A DNA stretch of 64,000 nucleotides, taken from Burkholderiaceae bacterium (lineage in GTDB: Bacteria; Pseudomonadota; Gammaproteobacteria; Burkholderiales; Burkholderiaceae_F). A program made the position numbers and the translations under genes. The notes below the pieces were generated by a model that was not told the DNA's origin, did no database searches, and saw only the letters and a list, made by a program, of their open reading frames with translations. Shown here in pieces: positions 17,113 to 25,745 of the stretch (positions are counted from its first letter, which is position 1; each line of letters opens with the position of its first letter). The stretch covers positions 124,001 to 188,000 of the forward strand of contig JALHMQ010000005.1 of NCBI GenBank assembly GCA_022843955.1, given 5' to 3'.

Positions 17113-20076
17113 GGTCGGGTGCCGGGCCGTGGCGGCGAACACTGACGACGTCGATGCGCGCCACCTTCCCGTCTTCTAAGCCGCCCACGTGGCGGCGAAC
17201 GCTCCGCCTTTGCCAGGCAACTCTTCGCCCTCCTTCTAAGCCGCCCACGTGGCGGCGAACCTGATCGATCAGATGGAGCTGTTCGAGGACATCTTCTAAG
17301 CCGCCCGCGGCGAACACACCACGCTCGGCCTGGTGTTCACCGCCAGCCTTCTAAGCCGCCCACGTGGCGGCGAACATGAAGGCCGAAGGGTTGAGGAACG
17401 GGGTGTTCTTCTAAGCCGCCCACGTGGCGGCGAACGATCTGCACCCGCTGTCCGGTTGCCTCGTAGTCTTCTAAGCCGCCCACGTGGCGGCGAACAAGGA
17501 CATGGTCGACCGCGCCGTCGCTATCCTCTTCTAAGCCGCCCACGTGGCGGCGAACCGCGCCGATGAACCTGCGCGCGACCGCCCAATCTTCTAAGCCGCC
17601 CACGTGGCGGCGAACGATCGCCACGCCGTCGAAGTGCTCGGCGGTCGCTTCTAAGCCGCCCACGTGGCGGCGAACACTTCCTCCACCTTCACCCCATTGG
17701 CATCCAGCTTCTAAGCCGCCCACGTGGCGGCGAACTTGATTGCGCTGCGCGGCGACAAGTCGGTACAGCTTCTAAGCCGCCCACGTGGCGGCGAACCCAG
17801 CCCGGCGCCGCCTACAACGAGCGCAATTCTTCTAAGCCGCCCACGTGGCGGCGAACGCTGCGTGCAGGCGCTCGACGTTGTGCGCAAGCTTCTAAGCCGC
17901 CCACGTGGCGGCGAACCTCACCAGATAGCGCTGGCCGACCTGGGTGGACTTCTAAGCCGCCCACGTGGCGGCGAACTTTCCGCTTGCCTGATCCCGGCCG
18001 ACCTGCCGCTTCTAAGCCGCCCACGTGGCGGCGAACATCGTCACGCCCGCCGGATTGAAGTTCGTGCACTTCTAAGCCGCCCACGTGGCGGCGAACATAT
18101 CGCCCGACTGGCACAGACGCATGACGTACTTCTAAGCCGCCCACGTGGCGGCGAACGCCATCTCCAAGAATCCGAGAGAGGCACAAGCCTTCTAAGCCGC
18201 CCACGTGGCGGCGAACCGTTGCCGTTGCCGTTGTTAGGCGACGCACCACTTCTAAGCCGCCCACGTGGCGGCGAACGACATCAGCGACGGCCGACAGATG
18301 CGCAGCTCCTTCTAAGCCGCCCACGTGGCGGCGAACCCCAGGCGCAGCCGGCTTGGGCGTTTGGCTACCTTCTAAGCCGCCCACGTGGCGGCGAACGGGA
18401 GAGGCATCGATGGCATGGCGCGGCGCGTCTTCTAAGCCGCCCACGTGGCGGCGAACGCGCGCTCGGCCTGCGTGGCGGCCTGCGACCACTTCTAAGCCGC
18501 CCACGTGGCGGCGAACACCTTGAGCCCGGTGCCATCCTCGGCCAGCTCCTTCTAAGCCGCCCACGTGGCGGCGAACGTACAGGGCCTCGCCGCACTCGGT
18601 CAGCAGGCCTTCTAAGCCGCCCACGTGGCGGCGAACGGTGGACGCTCGGCCCCTTGGCTCGACCGCCTCTTCTAAGCCGCCCACGTGGCGGCGAACTGGG
18701 CGTGGAACGGCAGCGCCTGGGTGTTCGACTTCTAAGCCGCCCACGTGGCGGCGAACGTCGCGCCGCCGATGTCGGGGTGCGCGATCGACTTCTAAGCCGC
18801 CCACGTGGCGGCGAACGGAGGCGACCACCGTGGCGCAGAAAGACTGGTCTTCTAAGCCGCCCACGTGGCGGCGAAGTCTGGACCTATCCGCAGTGGCTGG
18901 CGCTGCTCCTTCTAAGCCGCCCACGTGGCGGCGAACTGCTGCAGGAGGCCAAGCAGCTCATGGCGATCCTTCTAAGCCGCCCACGTGGCGGCGAACATGT
19001 CCGCCGTCGGCGCGGGCCAGACCCAGGCCTTCTAAGCCGCCCACGTGGCGGCGAACTTAGGCAGTGGCCTGCCAGGCGCGTGCAGCCACTTCTAAGCCGC
19101 CCACGTGGCGGCGAACGGATAGGCCACCGTCACCTCCACCTCGTAGGTCTTCTAAGCCGCCCACGTGGCGGCGAACACCGCCCCGCGGCGCACGCGGTAG
19201 CGGTCGGTCTTCTAAGCCGCCCACGTGGCGGCGAACCCGTCGACCAGGCCCCACTCGATCTCCAGGCACTTCTAAGCCGCCCACGTGGCGGCGAACTGCA
19301 CCGCCTCGCAGTTGACGCCGGCTCGCTTCTTCTAAGCCGCCCACGTGGCGGCGAACAACGAGTTCCGCGCCGGCGGCCGTACCGCGGTCTTCTAAGCCGC
19401 CCACGTGGCGGCGAACGCGCGCATCGCCGCCGACCTGCTGACCGACGACTTCTAAGCCGCCCACGTGGCGGCGAACGACCACTGGCGCGAGGGCTTCGCT
19501 TCCGGCCACTTCTAAGCCGCCCACGTGGCGGCGAACCGGTAGGCGCGCAGGTTGAAGGTCGCCTGCACCTTCTAAGCCGCCCACGTGGCGGCGAACACCG
19601 TGGTCGCCAATCGCACGGTCGGCGTGGACTTCTAAGCCGCCCACGTGGCGGCGAACGTCACGCGGCGGGTGCCGGTGTCGACGCCCCACTTCTAAGCCGC
19701 CCACGTGGCGGCGAACAAGCAGCGCCTGGGCATCGAGCAGGGCCGCGTCTTCTAAGCCGCCCACGTGGCGGCGAACGCGCACAGCGCCACCAGCCGGGCC
19801 TGGTAGTTCTTCTAAGCCGCCCACGTGGCGGCGAACATGGTCAACGAGGTCAAGAGCCCGCGCAGCAACTTCTAAGCCGCCCACGTGGCGGCGAACGAGG
19901 ATGCCCACCGCTACACCGTCAATGGCAACTTCTAAGCCGCCCACGTGGCGGCGAACGAGGATCAGCAGTCCCTCATCAAGTCCGACAACTTCTAAGCCGC
20001 CCACGTGGCGGCGAACCGCGACAACCTGGGCGTGATCGAGTCCAGCATCTTCTAAGCCGCCCACGTGGCGGCGAAC
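17113..20076 (-). CRISPR. Type I-F CRISPR array, 50 repeats and 49 spacers
   Basis: The 28-bp repeat, read on the minus strand, begins GTTCGCCGCC and ends GGCTTAGAAG. It has a 5-bp stem CCGCC/GGCGG, a 5-nt loop ACGTG and an 8-nt handle CTTAGAAG, exactly the I-F/Cas6f geometry. Repeats occur every 60 bp with 32-bp spacers; one spacer (17736-17768) is 33 bp. Transcription should run right to left from a leader next to cas1. At the distal left end the last repeat (17113-17140) is degenerate. A repeat at 17293-17315 lacks five bases across the loop. One internal repeat (18849-18876) has its first base changed from G to C. All other copies look identical. The long open frames across the array are repeat artefacts. 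Confidence 0.98.
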
Positions 20077-20172
20077 TGTTTCAGCATCACAAGAACTCAC
20101 TTCGCATCAGGCACTTACCGGTGTTGTTCTTGAAGCACCTTCGTTTTCAACTTGCTCTGCAAGTCCCTGAAA
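20077..20172 (-). promoter_or_regulatory. CRISPR leader
   Basis: A 96-bp stretch between the newest repeat (ends 20076) and the cas1 stop (20173). It is more AT-rich than its surroundings and contains no gene. In type I-F arrays the leader carries the pre-crRNA promoter and the site for spacer insertion. No clear promoter boxes were assigned. Confidence 0.7.
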
Positions 20173-21150
20173 TTACTGGCCGAACTCGGCACAGATCTCC
20201 TGGATGGTCTCTATCAACATGTCCATCACTCCGTGTTCCAAGCACTCGTCAACAAGCGCATCCCTAAACACCTGGTTTGAGTAGCCCATCGCCGCTGCCC
20301 GAAATGCTGCAGGAAGAACGATCGCATCCTTTACCGCGTCAGCGACGTCGAACACCAGAGCTCCCCGACGAGTCTTCCCATGCAACAGCGGGAAAGCAAA
20401 CGAGATCCCCAGCACATTCAGAGAGGCGGCCGCGTAGCCGTAGGCGATGTAGTTGCCGTGATCGATGAACGAGTTCGCCTGCGCCGCGTCATCATCTAAA
20501 AGTCCCGCGCCGGCTTCGCGCGTGAAGCTGTCCACGCCGAAGTGCTGAGCCAAGCGTCGATATACATGCCTTGCCCACAGAGCCTCGTGCCCGAGAAGCG
20601 AGGCCGTGTCGTTGGCAGCGTCAACGTTCGCCAAGAACGCTCGCGCTGCCGATACGTCCTCCTCTCGCCACCCAACCGAGTCACGGTCCGCCCATCTCTT
20701 TGCGGTTGCGCGAGCACGGCACCGCAGCAGGTGCTTCGCTGCGTCCAGGCGACGCGATTCGTGGAACCAGAGTCGAGCCCAAGCTTGCATGTATTCCGTT
20801 GGCCGGTACTCCGATGTTGGCGCCAGGAACACTGGATCGCCGGCACCGAATAGCGGCGAACCACCATTTCCTACGAAGCCCACGACGACATTCGACTCGG
20901 CCAGCATGCGCACCGCCGAGTCGGTGATGGATGTTCCTTTGCCCAGAAGCACGAAGGCTGTGTTGCGTTCGGGAACGTTAAACGCACGCTCGGTTCCGTC
21001 CGCCCCGTCGGACAGGTAGATCACCCGCTCGTTGCGCTGGACCAGCCGCACGTGTTCCAGGTAAAACACGTTTGCACGCTTTGACAGCAGGATCTGGCGC
21101 GGCTTGTATCGTGGCCCCCGTCCAGACTTGCCACGCGGCTTCGGCCGCAT
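20173..21150 (-). CDS. cas1: CRISPR integrase Cas1 (type I-F)
   Basis: A 325-residue Cas1, the metal-dependent integrase that inserts spacers into the array. The N-terminal beta domain has RQILLSKRANVFYLEHVRL; the helical domain holds the active site: Glu189 (LLGHEALW), His257 (FPLLHGKTRRG), Asp268 and Asp271 (LVFDVADAVKD). All ligands are present. ATG at 21150 is used because it overlaps the cas6f stop by one base and places the family N-terminus first; an earlier in-frame start at 21333 would run inside cas6f. It is the last gene of the minus-strand operon and lies next to the leader. Its partner Cas2 is fused to Cas3, encoded 4.6 kb away on the other strand. Confidence 0.95.
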   Translation of the reverse strand: MRPKPRGKSGRGPRYKPRQILLSKRANVFYLEHVRLVQRNERVIYLSDGADGTERAFNVPERNTAFVLLGKGTSITDSAVRMLAESNVVVGFVGNGGSPLFGAGDPVFLAPTSEYRPTEYMQAWARLWFHESRRLDAAKHLLRCRARATAKRWADRDSVGWREEDVSAARAFLANVDAANDTASLLGHEALWARHVYRRLAQHFGVDSFTREAGAGLLDDDAAQANSFIDHGNYIAYGYAAASLNVLGISFAFPLLHGKTRRGALVFDVADAVKDAIVLPAAFRAAAMGYSNQVFRDALVDECLEHGVMDMLIETIQEICAEFGQ

Positions 21151-21707
21151 CAAACGACAGGTAGTGCGAACGGCCGCGTCGCCGTGCTCAGACCATAGCC
21201 GTTGGGCTCGCACTGCTGCGGCCGGGTGCCGGGTAGGGCGGCGACATGAACGCTGAACGCTTGGCCGTTCGATGCACTGCCAATGCGCAGGTACGGAAGC
21301 TCGTCGCTGGCCATCAGTCGATACTCGCGGCACTTCTCCAGCCGGCTTGTGCGCCCGGGGATTCGGTAGCGTCGGTACTCCATCCAGCCGAGTTCAGGTT
21401 CCTCCGGCACTTCCTTGATGATGCCCAACCGGACCGACCCGAGGATGCGCTCATTCGCCGCCAGTGCCGTGCAGATGATGTCCAGGTCACCCCTGTGCTC
21501 CGCGAACACCCGCATCAGGTTGCCCGGATGCCGCAGGCGTCCTGTGCGCATGTGTGGCAGGGCCACAGCGAAACGGCCTGGGTAACTGTCGAACAACTTG
21601 TGCAGCGCCGACAGTAGGCGCGACAGCACCGGTATGGCTGCCATCGCTCCGGGTCCTCCCCGGGCTGCACCACGCACCTCGATATCGAGGAAGTGCTTAG
21701 GCAGCAT
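21150..21707 (-). CDS. cas6f: CRISPR RNA endonuclease Cas6f (Csy4)
   Basis: A 185-residue Cas6f that cuts pre-crRNA at the 3' base of the repeat hairpin and stays bound to the crRNA. The N-terminus MLPKHFLDIEV matches the family start. His36 (LSALHKLF) aligns with the catalytic His29 of the Pseudomonas protein. The C-terminal NGYGLSTATRPF matches the family's final YGLS motif. The Arg-rich helix that grips the hairpin is less basic than in Pseudomonas Csy4. ATG at 21707 overlaps the end of cas7f by 11 bp, and the stop overlaps cas1 by one base, so the genes are coupled. Confidence 0.9.
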   Translation of the reverse strand: MLPKHFLDIEVRGAARGGPGAMAAIPVLSRLLSALHKLFDSYPGRFAVALPHMRTGRLRHPGNLMRVFAEHRGDLDIICTALAANERILGSVRLGIIKEVPEEPELGWMEYRRYRIPGRTSRLEKCREYRLMASDELPYLRIGSASNGQAFSVHVAALPGTRPQQCEPNGYGLSTATRPFALPVV

Positions 21708-22812
21708 CTGTCGCTTCCTCGGTCGGCTTGGCATTGTCCTTGTCCGACTCGCCGTACACCCCCCCCCGCTCCAGGGCCGCGATGCAGAACATGCCTTCCG
21801 GCTGGTCCGGATCGATCTCACCCAGCCGCTTCAATAGCGAGAAGGACGAGGCCTTGCCTTTGCGGAAGAACTCCTGCTGCGCCAGGCTTGCGCCCAACGG
21901 CTCCACCGGGATCGGTACGCGCACGTCGTCGAACTCCGGGTACCAAGTGTCGAACGTGCGAATCGCGTTCCAGACCTTCTGGTCGCGCATCGCTGCCACG
22001 CCCGTGACGCGCGTGTCCTCGAACTCGGTGGCCGAGGATGCCCGCCGATAGGTCGGCCGCCCCAGTTTGTAGAGAGGCCGGGCAAAGCCCTTCGGCTTGT
22101 CCTCGACGTAGTTCTGGCTTGGGAACACCTCAACCCCGCCGCCGGCGCGCATCTGCAGCGTTGCTGTCACTTCCAGGCCATCCACGCTTGCCCCGCGCAT
22201 CTGCCGCGCCAGTTCTTGTGCCAGATCCATCTCGGCGGCGCTGTAGTCCGAGAACGTGTTCATCGGGATCGCTAGCGCATCGAACGTGGCCACCGGCTTG
22301 CCCGCTGTGGTCTTGACCACCACCTCGATCGCCGACGCCATCGCTCGGTTGCGCCACGTCCACCGCGCGTTGCCGATGTTGCGGGCCATGCGTGCACAGA
22401 CCTCGATCAGTCCCTTCGACCCTTTCGCCCGATCCACGAACCCCTGGATCAAGCCGCGCGCCTGTGTCGCAAGGGGTCGATCGCCTTTCGCCATCACCGC
22501 ATCGATGCAACTGCTCATGTCCAGCATCGCCAGCGAGAAGCGGATCACCAAGGCAGTTGCCTCGGCATTCAGCTTCGCCGTCTCCGTGGTCTGGATGTTC
22601 GACACTTCACGCTCACCTCCGGCGGCCACTTTCTGACTGTCGTTTCCCTTCCCGTCGTTGACGTTCTGCGTCGCGCGCACCCCGTGGCGAATGACGGGGA
22701 TCGGCTCCTCCGTGCCGTCCTTCAGCAGCGAGAACATCTCGGCGTCGCTGACGATGTGACCGCGCCGAAACGACAGCACGCCAGGAAGTTTTGACAAGGG
22801 CTTGGTGGTCAT
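21697..22812 (-). CDS. cas7f: Cascade backbone protein Cas7f (Csy3)
   Basis: A 371-residue Csy3 that forms the helical backbone along the crRNA, usually six copies per complex. The signature N-terminus (LSKLPGVLSFRRGHIVSDAE) is typical. Further family-like segments are IPVIRHGVRATQNVNDGKG and RWTWRNRAMASAIEV. The length matches the family (about 340-370). It sits between cas5f and cas6f in the minus-strand operon and overlaps cas6f. Confidence 0.93.
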   Translation of the reverse strand: MTTKPLSKLPGVLSFRRGHIVSDAEMFSLLKDGTEEPIPVIRHGVRATQNVNDGKGNDSQKVAAGGEREVSNIQTTETAKLNAEATALVIRFSLAMLDMSSCIDAVMAKGDRPLATQARGLIQGFVDRAKGSKGLIEVCARMARNIGNARWTWRNRAMASAIEVVVKTTAGKPVATFDALAIPMNTFSDYSAAEMDLAQELARQMRGASVDGLEVTATLQMRAGGGVEVFPSQNYVEDKPKGFARPLYKLGRPTYRRASSATEFEDTRVTGVAAMRDQKVWNAIRTFDTWYPEFDDVRVPIPVEPLGASLAQQEFFRKGKASSFSLLKRLGEIDPDQPEGMFCIAALERGGVYGESDKDNAKPTEEATDAA

Positions 22813-22867
22813 GGACGGTTCCTTCGAAACTCAATCAAGGGAAGAGCAATCGGGAGAGCGACGAACA

Positions 22868-23683
22868 TCAATCAACTGCAGCCAGCACGGTCACCCCGGC
22901 TCGCGGGCGCTTGAACGCCCAGAACCGAAGTCCTTCGGTACGTTGTGGCACGAACTGCACGAGTCCGACCAAGGGCTCCGCATATGCGTGCGGCAGGCCA
23001 GCTCGCGAGCCGGGCCTGATCTTCCGTTCCGTGATCTCGCGGTAGCCCAGGGCTGACGGGCACAGCCATGCGTCCGGCTCTTGCCGGTTCGGATCAGTGG
23101 CCCGCAGCAGCGTGTCCAATGGATCTCGATCGCCAGGTGACTGCTGCATCAGGTCCGGGCGCTCGATGATCGAGAAACCCGTGCGGAATCTCTGGCCAAG
23201 TCGGTCTCGATCGCCTTCCTGCAGCAGGCACGCACTGCGTCCGTCGGTTCGCGGAACGAAACCATGCTCGACGATCTGGCCACCGGCGAGACGCGCTCCG
23301 CGCAGCGCGATCGCCACCCGGTCGAGGTCGACCAACTCGTCGTCGGCCAGGCGAATCACCACCGACGCCCTCAGGTGACAGCGCGCGGTGGGCTGAGAGC
23401 TCAGGACATACTCGTTCTTCGAGGAGTAGTCGTCCTTGTCGATGTACGACGCAGCGCGGTATTGGTGCGGATACAGCCTGCCCCAGTACTCCTCGCCGAG
23501 GAACTGGATGTCGTGGTGAACGACCGCGAAGCCCCGGTGGCCACTTGCTCCAGCGGCCAGCGCGATGTGGTGTGCGAAGCCCGCATAGGCCGTCATTGCC
23601 GGCGGCCCGATCACCCACCAGACCGGTTGAGCGTTGGCGTTCAGCACGCGCAACTGCGGCAGCAGGAGGTACTGATGGCTCAT
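22868..23683 (-). CDS. cas5f: Cascade protein Cas5f (Csy2)
   Basis: A 271-residue Csy2 that caps the 5' handle of the crRNA with Cas8f. Recognisable segments are YLLLPQLRVLNANAQP at the N-terminus, GFAHHIALAAG, and the C-terminal HAYAEPLVGLVQFVP typical of Csy2. It is about 50 residues shorter than Pseudomonas Csy2 (about 327), apparently in the middle. ATG at 23683 overlaps the cas8f stop as ATGA. A 55-bp gap separates it from cas7f. Confidence 0.9.
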   Translation of the reverse strand: MSHQYLLLPQLRVLNANAQPVWWVIGPPAMTAYAGFAHHIALAAGASGHRGFAVVHHDIQFLGEEYWGRLYPHQYRAASYIDKDDYSSKNEYVLSSQPTARCHLRASVVIRLADDELVDLDRVAIALRGARLAGGQIVEHGFVPRTDGRSACLLQEGDRDRLGQRFRTGFSIIERPDLMQQSPGDRDPLDTLLRATDPNRQEPDAWLCPSALGYREITERKIRPGSRAGLPHAYAEPLVGLVQFVPQRTEGLRFWAFKRPRAGVTVLAAVD

Positions 23684-24807
23684 GACAAGCACTCCTCCAG
23701 CGTTCCGATCCAGCGCACGCTCTCGGCCTGCCCGATCGGAAGCAGTACCCGTTGCCCGTTCACCAGGACCGTCATCGACAGCAGCGCCTGGTACAGCCTG
23801 CGTGCGAGATCACGCTCCCAGCCTGCATAGCGTCGCGCCGGTTCGATCAGGGCTGCGACATCGGCCGGCACGGTGGTCGACAGCCGAGAGTCATCGCCCT
23901 CGAACAGGCCTGCCTTCGCACCCTTCGCGAGTTGCTCCCTCGCCGCGGCGCCACGCAGTTTGAGGTCGTCGGCCAGTGCGGACAGGAACTCGACTTCCTT
24001 CTGACGATGCTGTGCGTTCGACGGCATCGCGCCCGCATGCGCTCTCATTAGCGCGGCGCGCCAGTCGATGTACGCCTGCACGCGCACCCTGCTCGGCCGC
24101 ACCTCGATGCCCCGGTAGTGGATTGCCAGCGCCTGTCGGATCGCTGGATCCTCCTGTGGCGCACTGAACCACAGCGGCCTTTGCGTGCTGCGCACCAGGC
24201 CGCCCATGTTCTGCGGGTTCGCGCCGCCCAGTCCCAGGACACCGCGTGTGCGAAACCGCTTCAGGCCGGCCGCCTTTGCTCGTTCGTCCTCATCCCGCAG
24301 TCGCCGCTGAATGACTTCGCTCAGCCCGGCCGATTGCAGCGGCGTGACCGAGAAGTCCGCGCCGTCGACGTCTTGCAGAATCACCTGGCGCAGCCGTTCT
24401 TCTACCGACTGAGTTCCCTCCTCAGCGGCCGATCGCCGCGCGCTATCTAGAGCACCTTTGATCGACTCGACCTGCTCTCCCGGCGCTTCGGCGGCGTCGC
24501 CGACCTGAACCCGCCGCAGGTTGGTCCAGGCCCCCGACAACCGCGTGTCCATCTTGATGTAGTCGAGCGGCACGCCGTCGATCTCGCTCACCGCGACGTA
24601 CGGCAAGCCCGCCTTAGCCTCGGCGGAGAGCCGCACGCCGGCCGCTGCCGAGTTGCTGTGCGTGAGCTTGGCCGAGAAGTGCATCCCTTGCGCCGCCGCC
24701 TTCGGATACAGCTCCGCCGCTACCTCCTTCCACAGCGTCACTTTCGGCGGCTTGGGCGCCTTGCGTTCCTTCGGCTTCTTCGGCACTGCTGAGGAGAGAC
24801 GGACCAT
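23680..24807 (-). CDS. cas8f: Cascade large subunit Cas8f (Csy1)
   Basis: A Csy1-type subunit that recognises the PAM and helps recruit Cas2-3. The segment GGANPQNMGGLV corresponds to the conserved K/N-PQN motif of Csy1, and FSAKLTHSNSAAAGV matches its N-terminal region. I chose ATG at 24807 (375 residues), with GAGG five bases upstream. A TTG at 24903 would add 32 residues but leave only 20 bp to the divergent gene and bury its promoter and operator. It is the first gene of the operon cas8f-cas5f-cas7f-cas6f-cas1. Canonical Csy1 is about 430 residues, so this one is somewhat short. Confidence 0.87.
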   Translation of the reverse strand: MVRLSSAVPKKPKERKAPKPPKVTLWKEVAAELYPKAAAQGMHFSAKLTHSNSAAAGVRLSAEAKAGLPYVAVSEIDGVPLDYIKMDTRLSGAWTNLRRVQVGDAAEAPGEQVESIKGALDSARRSAAEEGTQSVEERLRQVILQDVDGADFSVTPLQSAGLSEVIQRRLRDEDERAKAAGLKRFRTRGVLGLGGANPQNMGGLVRSTQRPLWFSAPQEDPAIRQALAIHYRGIEVRPSRVRVQAYIDWRAALMRAHAGAMPSNAQHRQKEVEFLSALADDLKLRGAAAREQLAKGAKAGLFEGDDSRLSTTVPADVAALIEPARRYAGWERDLARRLYQALLSMTVLVNGQRVLLPIGQAESVRWIGTLEECLS

Positions 24808-24834
24808 GTTGCCTCGCGCTAAGGTAATCCCGTC

Positions 24835-24857
24835 GCAACTTATGCCCGATAAGTTGC
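24835..24857. promoter_or_regulatory. Perfect inverted repeat operator between cas8f and the WYL gene
   Basis: Arms GCAACTTAT (24835-24843) and ATAAGTTGC (24849-24857) are exact reverse complements separated by GCCCG. The repeat lies in the 116-bp gap between the divergent cas8f operon and the WYL regulator-cas2-3 operon. Its symmetry fits a dimeric WYL-family regulator, which would then control both operons. Confidence 0.7.
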
Positions 24858-24923
24858 CTTGGCCACCAAAAGACGCCACCATATTGGCGCGGTCAGCCAT
24901 CAAAACTAAGAGATCACGCCAAA

Positions 24924-25741
24924 GTGAGCTATTTGCAGACCATCCAGTTCATTGTGAAGCGGGCGTTCCGGCGTGGTTACTGCCTGCGCAAAGACGTCCG
25001 CCGCGCCTTCGAACTGACCGAGAGCACCGCCACACGGCGCATGTCGGACGCGCTCGCTCGGCACGCTGATGTCTTGGTCCGACGCTCTTTGCGCGTCGAA
25101 CCGAAGCCGCAGGCAGAGGCGCCGGCATTCGCCAGCGATGTCGAGCTGCTGAAGGACCTCGACCGCGGCTATGCCTTCCCCAGCGCGACCGGACTGTTCG
25201 AAGACGAGCTCCCCATTAACCGCGTGCGCTGGCTCGAGTGCACACCGCCGACCCCGGGATCCCTGTCCTTACTGACGCGCGCCATCATCGAGCGGCGTCA
25301 GGTTCGCATCACGTACGTGGGCGTTCGCGAAAGAGAGGAGCCCGAGTTCAGGCAGGTGCTGCCGCTCGGTCTGGATCAGATGGCGACCAGTGGCGCCTCA
25401 TCGCCATCGACGTCGACATAGGCGACACCGATCCGGTACGCACCTTCGTCCTGACGCGCATCCTGAACGTGGATACGGCCGTCAAACAGAGGCGAGTTCG
25501 CGTCCCGCCGCACGGTCACAACGATGCGCTGGTGACACTTCGGGTCCACCTGTCACCCAAGTACTCGCCCACGCAGCGTGAGGTACTCGCCCGTGAGCTC
25601 CGCGTGATCGGTGGGAAACTGCGCATTCCGGAGCGAGCGACGTTCGAATTCCTGCGCCGTTTCGCCGAGCAGCCGCTTTCGCCGAACGCCGTCTGGCCGC
25701 CCATCTCTCACTTCGACCGCTTGCCGCCGTCTACTGACTGA
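24924..25741 (+). pseudogene. WYL-domain transcription regulator (BrxR/CapW-like), frameshifted
   Basis: Two overlapping frames together encode one protein of about 272 residues. The first (24924-25421) has an N-terminal winged helix (SYLQTIQFIVKRAFRRGYCL, TESTATRRMSDAL) and the start of a WYL domain (ITYVGVREREEPEFRQVLPLGL). The second frame continues the WYL fold (DQWRLIAIDVDIGDTDP) and a C-terminal WCX-like part, ending at 25741. Adding one G near 25382-25383 restores a single frame reading LDQMGDQWRL. The order wHTH-WYL-WCX matches BrxR/CapW regulators of phage-defence operons. Start is GTG at 24924; the stop is 4 bp before cas2-3. It may be a real mutation or a sequencing error in a G run. 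Confidence 0.75.
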
Positions 25742-25745
25742 CTCC

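Noticed and set aside
17724-20267. An 847-codon open frame on the plus strand with repeated LLSRPRGGE units
   Set aside because: It is the translation of the CRISPR array (28-bp repeat plus 32-bp spacer equals 60 bp, a multiple of three), not a gene. The same applies to the minus-strand frames at 17337-17723, 17812-18924 and 19057-20100 with RRHVGGLE repeats.
17113-24807. A type IV or I-F2 (reduced) system
   Set aside because: Cas8f with the PQN motif, Cas1 and the Cas2-3 fusion are all present, so it is a complete I-F set.
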